A DNA stretch of 6,746 nt from a candidate division GN15 bacterium (GTDB lineage: Bacteria > Zixibacteria > MSB-5A5 > GN15 > FEB-12). The notes below the pieces were generated by a model that was not told where the DNA came from, ran no database searches, and saw only the letters and a list, made by a program, of their open reading frames with translations. The stretch is from assembly GCA_014729205.1 (NCBI GenBank), contig WJKG01000136.1:1-6746 (forward strand), given 5' to 3'. The number at the start of each line of letters is the position of its first letter. Position 1 is the stretch's first letter. This document shows, one piece after another, positions 1 to 4,291 of this stretch. A program made the translations under genes and the position numbers.

Positions 1-646
1 CATAGTAGCTGACCGTTCCCGTATCATCGCTGTTAATGCTTAGTTCGATGTACCACTCATCGGGAATTCCGGCGGTCAGATGGAAATTGCCGGAGCCATC
101 GATTTGCCATTCCCACTGGAATATGGGATCCGGGTTGTACTCGATGTCATTGACGAACCAGAACCCGAGCATGCCGTCCTTGGTCTCCATGGCCTCGAGC
201 AGTTCGTAGTCATTGAAGGCAAGCTCCTCGCCGTTGATCTCCGCGTATCCTGTCCAGGCCAGGGTCCAGTGATAAGCCGTATCTGACTCCCACCAGGTCA
301 TGGTGGCCTGGAGCGTTGGATACGGATGCCAGGTCCAGATGACGGTGTCGCCAACCATCATCGATGGTGTCGGGCCGGGCTTTCCGGAACCATCGGCCTG
401 CGGAATCAACATTGGGGCCATTCCCTCGGCCAGGGCATTGGCGGCGCGGATCCAATCGACAACTTCCTTGACCTTTGGGTCGCTGGCCTTGGCAAGGGCG
501 CTGGGAATGTCAACCTGCGTGACCTGGAGTACTTGCTCAGGGGCCAGTACCGGACCAGTAGAACTTTCATCGTCGTCATCACTGCAGGCCGCGACTATGA
601 CCACCGCTATCAGGGCGATCAGGAGTACAAGCAATCGCTTAGCCAT
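1..646 (-). CDS. Putative outer-membrane lipoprotein of unknown function, C-terminus cut by window edge
   Basis: Read on the minus strand from ATG at 646-644, the frame stays open for 215 codons to the left edge. The N-terminus is a lipoprotein signal peptide: MAKR, then a hydrophobic stretch (LLVLLIALIAVVIV), then lipobox V-A-A-C with the lipidated Cys at residue 21. Ser at +2 would favour outer-membrane sorting by the Lol rule, although +3 is Asp. An acidic linker (SDDDDESS) follows. The rest (about residues 70-215) is rich in Trp and Tyr in alternating patterns (VIWTWHPYP, HWTLAWTGY, FWFVNDIEY, FQWEWQIDG), as expected for a beta-sheet or beta-sandwich exported domain. I recognise no family and see no catalytic motif. 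A GGAGGA Shine-Dalgarno lies 8 nt upstream of the start. It is transcribed divergently from the dehydrogenase gene, so a functional link is not implied. The lipoprotein call is firm; function is unknown. Confidence 0.85.
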   Translation of the reverse strand, partial: MAKRLLVLLIALIAVVIVAACSDDDDESSTGPVLAPEQVLQVTQVDIPSALAKASDPKVKEVVDWIRAANALAEGMAPMLIPQADGSGKPGPTPSMMVGDTVIWTWHPYPTLQATMTWWESDTAYHWTLAWTGYAEINGEELAFNDYELLEAMETKDGMLGFWFVNDIEYNPDPIFQWEWQIDGSGNFHLTAGIPDEWYIELSINSDDTGTVSYY

Positions 647-654
647 AACTGACT

Positions 655-660
655 TCCTCC
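655..660 (-). promoter_or_regulatory. Ribosome binding site of the lipoprotein gene
   Basis: On the minus strand GGAGGA precedes the ATG at 646 by 8 nt. This strong Shine-Dalgarno fixes the lipoprotein start and supports the signal peptide reading. I found no convincing -35/-10 pair for this gene on the minus strand between 661 and 800. Confidence 0.75.
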
Positions 661-882
661 ACAATAACTTGGCTTGTTTTCACTGAAACCTGCCCTCTTA
701 CCGGGGCAAGTCACATAGACTCGACCTTACTGTCGCGAGGACCTCAATGATCGGATAATTGCTGCAGGCCGAAACCGATAATCTGTGCTCACCGGGTCTT
801 GGGCACCCTGCATTGTCATTTTGCGAAATTCTCGGCCGCGGCGCAAGCACTTAATAAAAGTGGACATATCAACCTAATCTGC

Positions 883-911
883 TTGACAAAACCGGACCTT
901 ACGTATATCAA
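883..911 (+). promoter_or_regulatory. Candidate sigma70-type promoter for the glutamate dehydrogenase gene
   Basis: A perfect -35 hexamer TTGACA (883-888) is followed after exactly 17 nt by TATCAA (906-911), which matches the -10 consensus at 4 of 6 positions. It sits in the AT-rich part of the intergenic region and points to the dehydrogenase gene. A start near 918 would give an untranslated leader of about 180 nt. Other -10-like hexamers downstream (TATAGT at 927-932, TATAAC at 954-959) have no good -35 partner at 16-18 nt, but one could be the real element. Confidence 0.45.
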
Positions 912-1023
912 TGCCACGCAATTTACTATAGTTATGAGGCTGCCAACAACATGTATAACAGCCTTTCGGTTGTCTATCTGGTCCTGCCTCCAAGACGTGT
1001 AGCCGCGCCTTGTGCAGAACACC

Positions 1024-1050
1024 TTAGTGCACGCTGCCAGCGTGCGGTAA
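1024..1050. promoter_or_regulatory. Perfect dyad in the dehydrogenase leader, possible operator or RNA hairpin
   Basis: GCACGCTG (1029-1036) and CAGCGTGC (1038-1045) are exact reverse complements around a single C at 1037. The symmetry continues outwards with TTA at 1024-1026 and TAA at 1048-1050 around the same centre. As DNA this suits a dimeric regulator; as RNA it would fold into a 7-bp stem with a 3-nt loop or a 6-bp stem with a 5-nt loop. It lies about 50 nt before the dehydrogenase start and roughly 110-130 nt downstream of the candidate promoter, so it would act as a roadblock or a leader structure rather than a classical promoter operator. No regulator can be named from the sequence. 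Confidence 0.4.
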
Positions 1051-1084
1051 ACCCGTTTTGCTTTGATCGCACCACATGGCGTGC

Positions 1085-1090
1085 GGGAGG
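1085..1090 (+). promoter_or_regulatory. Ribosome binding site that fixes the glutamate dehydrogenase start
   Basis: GGGAGG lies 8 nt before ATG at 1099-1101. The same frame is open upstream to a TTG at 1063, but that codon has no Shine-Dalgarno and would add 12 residues that do not look like the family N-terminus. ATG 1099 is therefore the better start. Confidence 0.8.
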
Positions 1091-1098
1091 TTTCATCA

Positions 1099-2385
1099 AT
1101 GGCTAACAAGGCTTTTAACGCGTTCGAAATGGCGCAGGCTCAGTTCGATAAGGTCGCTGACCAACTCGAACTGGACGAGGGTCCCCGCGAGCTCCTTCGC
1201 TGGCCCCTGCGTGAGTACGCCTTCAGTATCCCGGTTCGCATGGACGATGGTAACGTGCAGGTCTTTCGTGGCTTCCGGGTACAACACAACGATGCACGCG
1301 GTCCCAGTAAGGGCGGCATACGCTTCCATCCGCAGGAGACCATCGACACCGTGCGCGCCCTGTCCATGTGGATGACGTGGAAGTGCGCCGTGGTCGACAT
1401 CCCGCTCGGGGGCGGCAAGGGTGGAGTTATCTGCGATCCGCACAACCTCAGCTCGCGAGAGCAGGAACTGATCTGTCGTGGCTGGGTTCGTCAGCTGGCA
1501 AAGAATGTGGGACCCTTGACCGATGTCCCCGCACCTGATGTCATGACCAGCGCTCAGCACATGTTGTGGATGCTGGATGAATTCGAGCACATCCACGGCG
1601 CTAAGTATCCTGGTTTCATCACCGGCAAGCCGGTGGGGATGGGGGGGTCGCTTGGCCGAACCGAGGCTACTGGTTTTGGTGTCATCTATACTCTGCGCGA
1701 GGCCCTCAAGCATCTCGGTCTGCGGCCCGAGGATACCACCGCCAGTGTGCAGGGATTCGGTAATGTGGCCCAGTTCGCCATCCGGTTGTACAATCAGCTC
1801 GGCGGCACGGTGGTGTGCGTCTCGTGCTGGGATCAGACCGACCAGAAGTCATATTCGTTCCGAAAGGACGACGGTGTCATTCTCGATGACGTCCTGGCGA
1901 TTACCGACCGCTTTGGCGGAATCGACAAAGACAAAGCCCGCGATCTGGGCATGGAGGTACTTGACGGTGATGCGTGGATTGAACAGGAGGTCGATATCCT
2001 GATCCCGGCAGCGCTGGAGAACCAGATCACTGCGGAGACGGCCCCGCGCATCAGCAAGAAAGTCCGGGTGATCGCCGAGGGCGCCAACGGCCCCACGACC
2101 CCCGAGGCTGATGCGATTATCCAACAGCGCGAGATTTTCGTCATTCCGGATTTCCTGGCCAATGCCGGCGGCGTCACCTGTTCATACTTTGAGCAGGTCC
2201 AGAGCAACAGCAATTACTACTGGGAGAAGGACGAAGTCCTCGGCAAACTGGACATCAAAATGACGGCAGCCTTCCTGGCGGTCAACGAGCTGTCAGTCAA
2301 GCGCAAACTGTTCATGCGCGATGCCGCTTACGTCATCGCCATCGGCCGCGTGGCGCAGGCCTGTCGCGACCGGGGGTGGGTATAA
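1099..2385 (+). CDS. gdhA: Glutamate dehydrogenase (Glu/Leu/Phe/Val dehydrogenase family)
   Basis: This is a complete 428-residue cytoplasmic enzyme interconverting glutamate and 2-oxoglutarate plus ammonium with NAD(P). Length fits the hexameric GDH class and is longer than leucine dehydrogenases. The N-terminal substrate domain has GPSKGGIRFHP (K71), MTWKCAVVDIP (K95), the GLFV active-site signature PLGGGKGG with catalytic K107, and PAPDV with D147; S362 in NAGGVTCSYFE matches the substrate-binding Ser. GGSLGRTEATG (182-192) leads into the Rossmann domain with GFGNVA (219-224). These roles are inferred by analogy with the Clostridium symbiosum enzyme. Odd point: after the second Rossmann strand, where many homologues read V-S-D-S-K-G, this one reads VSCWDQTDQKSYSF and the loop is about six residues longer, so coenzyme preference cannot be read with confidence. 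The gene has a good ribosome site, its own candidate promoter and a downstream terminator, suggesting a monocistronic unit. Confidence 0.95.
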   Translation: MANKAFNAFEMAQAQFDKVADQLELDEGPRELLRWPLREYAFSIPVRMDDGNVQVFRGFRVQHNDARGPSKGGIRFHPQETIDTVRALSMWMTWKCAVVDIPLGGGKGGVICDPHNLSSREQELICRGWVRQLAKNVGPLTDVPAPDVMTSAQHMLWMLDEFEHIHGAKYPGFITGKPVGMGGSLGRTEATGFGVIYTLREALKHLGLRPEDTTASVQGFGNVAQFAIRLYNQLGGTVVCVSCWDQTDQKSYSFRKDDGVILDDVLAITDRFGGIDKDKARDLGMEVLDGDAWIEQEVDILIPAALENQITAETAPRISKKVRVIAEGANGPTTPEADAIIQQREIFVIPDFLANAGGVTCSYFEQVQSNSNYYWEKDEVLGKLDIKMTAAFLAVNELSVKRKLFMRDAAYVIAIGRVAQACRDRGWV

Positions 2386-2421
2386 CCAACCCGCTGCCGA
2401 CACACCACATATAGACAATGC

Positions 2422-2454
2422 GAAACCGTCTCGTCTTTCTGACGAGGCGGTTTC
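2422..2454 (+). terminator. Likely rho-independent terminator after the dehydrogenase gene
   Basis: GAAACCGTCTCGTC (2422-2435) pairs with GACGAGGCGGTTTC (2441-2454) over 14 bp with one T-G wobble and a 5-nt loop TTTCT. The stem begins 37 nt after the dehydrogenase stop codon. The T-tract is imperfect: the TTTC of the 3' arm runs into TTCGCTTG. Because the stem also carries AAA/TTT ends it is nearly symmetrical, but the gene on the other side points the same way, so a one-directional role is enough. Confidence 0.7.
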
Positions 2455-2536
2455 TTCGCTTGATCACGCAGACTTTAGAGTGCACTTTGTAGGTATGCGG
2501 AACTACAAATCGAAACACTGGATCAGGTAATAGGAT

Positions 2537-4291
2537 ATGCCCACTCTGGATCCCGGTGAGATACGTCGCAAACTCCCCGTCTTCGACCGTCGCTTCTTCA
2601 GCTCGGGAGAAGTAATCTCTACCATTGGCAGTGGAGCCATCGGCGGCAAGGCAACCGGGCTGGCGTTCATCAATGATGTCCTGAAGGAGAAGATCGACCA
2701 CAGTCGTTTCCCGGGAGTTACGATTACGATCCCCACATTGGCAGTGGTCGGGACTGGCGTATTCGATGCGTTCATGGCCAACAACCAACTGCACGATCTT
2801 GCCTACTCGGATATGCCTGATGACCGTATTGCCCACGCGTTTGTCAATGCCGAGCTGCCACCGGTGATGGTTGGGGACCTTCGCGCCCTGATTGCCTCGG
2901 TGACGACCCCGCTCGCGGTGCGCTCCTCGAGTATGCTCGAGGACGCCATGTACGAGCCGTTTGCGGGTGTTTATGGTACCAAGATGATCCCGAACAACCA
3001 GGCCGATGTCGATACACGGTTCCGTATGCTGACCGAGGCAATCAAGTTCGTTTGGGCCTCGACCTACTTCAAAGCTGCCAAGGACTACATTGCCATGACC
3101 GACAAGAAGACCGAGCAGGAGAAGATGGCGGTCATCATTCAAGAGGTCGTCGGTGAACGATACCAGGAACGATATTACCCGCACATTTCTGGTGTGGGGC
3201 GATCGTTCAATTTCTATCCGACAGGCCATGCGGACCCGGAGGATGGCGTGATTGAGTTGGCGCTGGGTCTGGGGAAGACGATTGTCGATGGTGGCCGGGT
3301 ATACAGCTACTCACCGGCGTATCCCAAGTCGCCGCCACCGGTTGCCTCGGCACGCGATCAGGTCCAGATATCCCAAAGCACTTTCTGGGCGGTTAACATG
3401 GGACGACCACCGGCGCACGATCCGGTCAAGGAAACCGAATACTTGTGCCAGTGCGATCTGGCCCACGCGGAATATGATAACACGCTGCGTTTCGTGGCCT
3501 CGACATACGATGCTTCCTCGGACAAGGTCTATCCCGGCGTCGGTCGGGATGGTCCCCGCGTGATCAATTTTGCGCCCATACTGAGGCTCAACGAAGTGCC
3601 GCTCAACGACCTGGTCGAACAGATACTCAACGTGAGTGCCGAGGCGCTGGACAGCCCGGTGGAGATAGAGTTCGCCGTTACCCTCGACAAACAACGTGCC
3701 CTGCCGGCCCGGTTTGGCCTGTTGCAGGTACGCCCGATGGTCGTTTCGCGCGACGAAATCGAACTGAGCGACGAGGAGATGTCATCCGAAAGCGTCCTGG
3801 CGGCTTCGGATCGCGTGCTCGGCAACGGACAACTGACGGACATTCGGGATATTGTGTATGTCATGCCGGATGCCTTCGAGGCGAAACACACACCGGCTAT
3901 TGCTGCTGAGCTGTCCACTCTCAACCGCTCACTGGTAGAACAGAAACGGCCCTATGTGTTGATTGGATTTGGCCGCTGGGGCAGCAGCGACCCCTGGCTG
4001 GGCATACCGGTCGAGTGGGGACAGATTAACGGCGCCCGCGTGATTGTGGAGGCGACTACACCGGAGATGAATGTTGAGATGAGTCAGGGCTCACACTTTT
4101 TCCATAACATCACCAGTTTCAGCATACCGTACTTCGCGGTCCGGCACGACAGCCGGTTCAATATTGATTTCGACTGGCTCGCCGGTCAGGAGGAAATCGC
4201 CCGCCAGCAGTTCACACGACACGTACGCACAGAGAACCCTGTCACCGTCAAGGTAGATGGTCGCCAGTCTCGAGGAGTGATTGTTCGATGA
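2537..4291 (+). CDS. PPDK/PEP-synthase-like ATP-grasp protein without the phospho-histidine domain
   Basis: This complete 584-residue protein has a pyruvate phosphate dikinase N-terminal (PEP/pyruvate-binding, ATP-grasp) domain over about residues 30-405. Visible motifs are AIGGKATGL (K38), VRSSSMLED (R129), IIQEVVG (200-206), ELALGLG (240-246), EIEFA (E376, E378) and LLQVRP (Q397, R399). In order and character these match the PPDK residues that bind ATP (Lys22, Arg92, Asp321, Glu323, Gln335, Arg337). A separate C-terminal module follows, with GFGRWGSSDPWLGIP (477-491) and GSHFFHN (518-524). The swivelling His domain and C-terminal PEP barrel of true PEP synthases are absent, so PEP formation by this chain alone is unlikely; the true phosphate acceptor is unknown. 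It appears cytoplasmic, with no signal peptide or membrane segment. ATG 2537 is preceded by a modest AGG at 2525-2527. Its stop overlaps the next start by 4 bp, implying a coupled pair with its larger paralogue. Confidence 0.88.
   Translation: MPTLDPGEIRRKLPVFDRRFFSSGEVISTIGSGAIGGKATGLAFINDVLKEKIDHSRFPGVTITIPTLAVVGTGVFDAFMANNQLHDLAYSDMPDDRIAHAFVNAELPPVMVGDLRALIASVTTPLAVRSSSMLEDAMYEPFAGVYGTKMIPNNQADVDTRFRMLTEAIKFVWASTYFKAAKDYIAMTDKKTEQEKMAVIIQEVVGERYQERYYPHISGVGRSFNFYPTGHADPEDGVIELALGLGKTIVDGGRVYSYSPAYPKSPPPVASARDQVQISQSTFWAVNMGRPPAHDPVKETEYLCQCDLAHAEYDNTLRFVASTYDASSDKVYPGVGRDGPRVINFAPILRLNEVPLNDLVEQILNVSAEALDSPVEIEFAVTLDKQRALPARFGLLQVRPMVVSRDEIELSDEEMSSESVLAASDRVLGNGQLTDIRDIVYVMPDAFEAKHTPAIAAELSTLNRSLVEQKRPYVLIGFGRWGSSDPWLGIPVEWGQINGARVIVEATTPEMNVEMSQGSHFFHNITSFSIPYFAVRHDSRFNIDFDWLAGQEEIARQQFTRHVRTENPVTVKVDGRQSRGVIVR
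4273..4277 (+). promoter_or_regulatory. Ribosome binding site inside the end of the upstream gene, with ATGA stop/start overlap
   Basis: AGGAG lies 10 nt before ATG 4288. The upstream gene ends with TGA at 4289-4291, so start and stop share ATGA. The gene can recruit ribosomes itself and can also be served by re-initiation, which usually keeps two products in a fixed ratio. Confidence 0.7.

Larger units (their letters stand above)
647..1098. other. Divergent intergenic region (452 nt) between lipoprotein and dehydrogenase genes
   Basis: This stretch separates two genes transcribed away from each other, so it should hold the promoters of both. The part from about 840 to 960 is visibly more AT-rich than the flanking coding DNA and contains the best rightward promoter candidate. 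The part from about 1020 to 1050 contains a perfect dyad. Short open frames exist here on both strands, but none has a ribosome site or recognisable protein, and I treat the region as non-coding. I see no tRNA or known riboswitch in it. Confidence 0.7.

Noticed and set aside
1063..1098. In-frame upstream TTG start that would lengthen the dehydrogenase by 12 residues
   Set aside because: No Shine-Dalgarno before TTG 1063, whereas ATG 1099 has GGGAGG at 8 nt.
799..1109. Short open frames on both strands in the divergent intergenic region (67 and 97 codons)
   Set aside because: No convincing ribosome site; one overlaps the GDH start and both overlap the promoter candidate. The translations look random.
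1641..1647. Run of seven G in the dehydrogenase gene, possible slippage or sequencing error site
   Set aside because: The frame stays intact through the run and encodes the expected GMGGSLGR motif, so there is no sign of a frameshift.
1096..1713. 205-codon open frame on the minus strand opposite the dehydrogenase gene
   Set aside because: Antisense to a firmly identified GDH, with no recognisable protein features.
2479..2486. Palindrome AGTGCACT before the first ATP-grasp gene, sharing AGTGCAC with the GDH leader dyad (1026-1032)
   Set aside because: A shared 7-mer is weak evidence, and the flanking symmetry of the two sites differs.
2455..2536. Possible promoter between the terminator and the first ATP-grasp gene
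   Set aside because: TTGATC (2460-2465) and TTTAGA (2474-2479) are -35-like, but neither has a recognisable -10 at 16-18 nt.
2924..2943. Perfect 8-bp inverted repeat TCCTCGAG / CTCGAGGA with a 4-nt loop inside the first ATP-grasp gene
   Set aside because: It falls on the codons for the conserved RSSSMLED motif, so protein constraint and codon choice explain it; the paralogue's codons at the same motif do not form it.
3155..3174. Direct repeat GAACGATA with a 12-bp period
   Set aside because: It simply encodes ERYQERY in the ATP-grasp domain; two copies of 8 bp are too little to call a repeat element.
2333..3229. Long open frame (298 codons) on the minus strand opposite the first ATP-grasp gene
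   Set aside because: It lies antisense to a gene with clear family motifs, its translation looks like no protein family, and long antisense frames are expected in GC-rich coding DNA.
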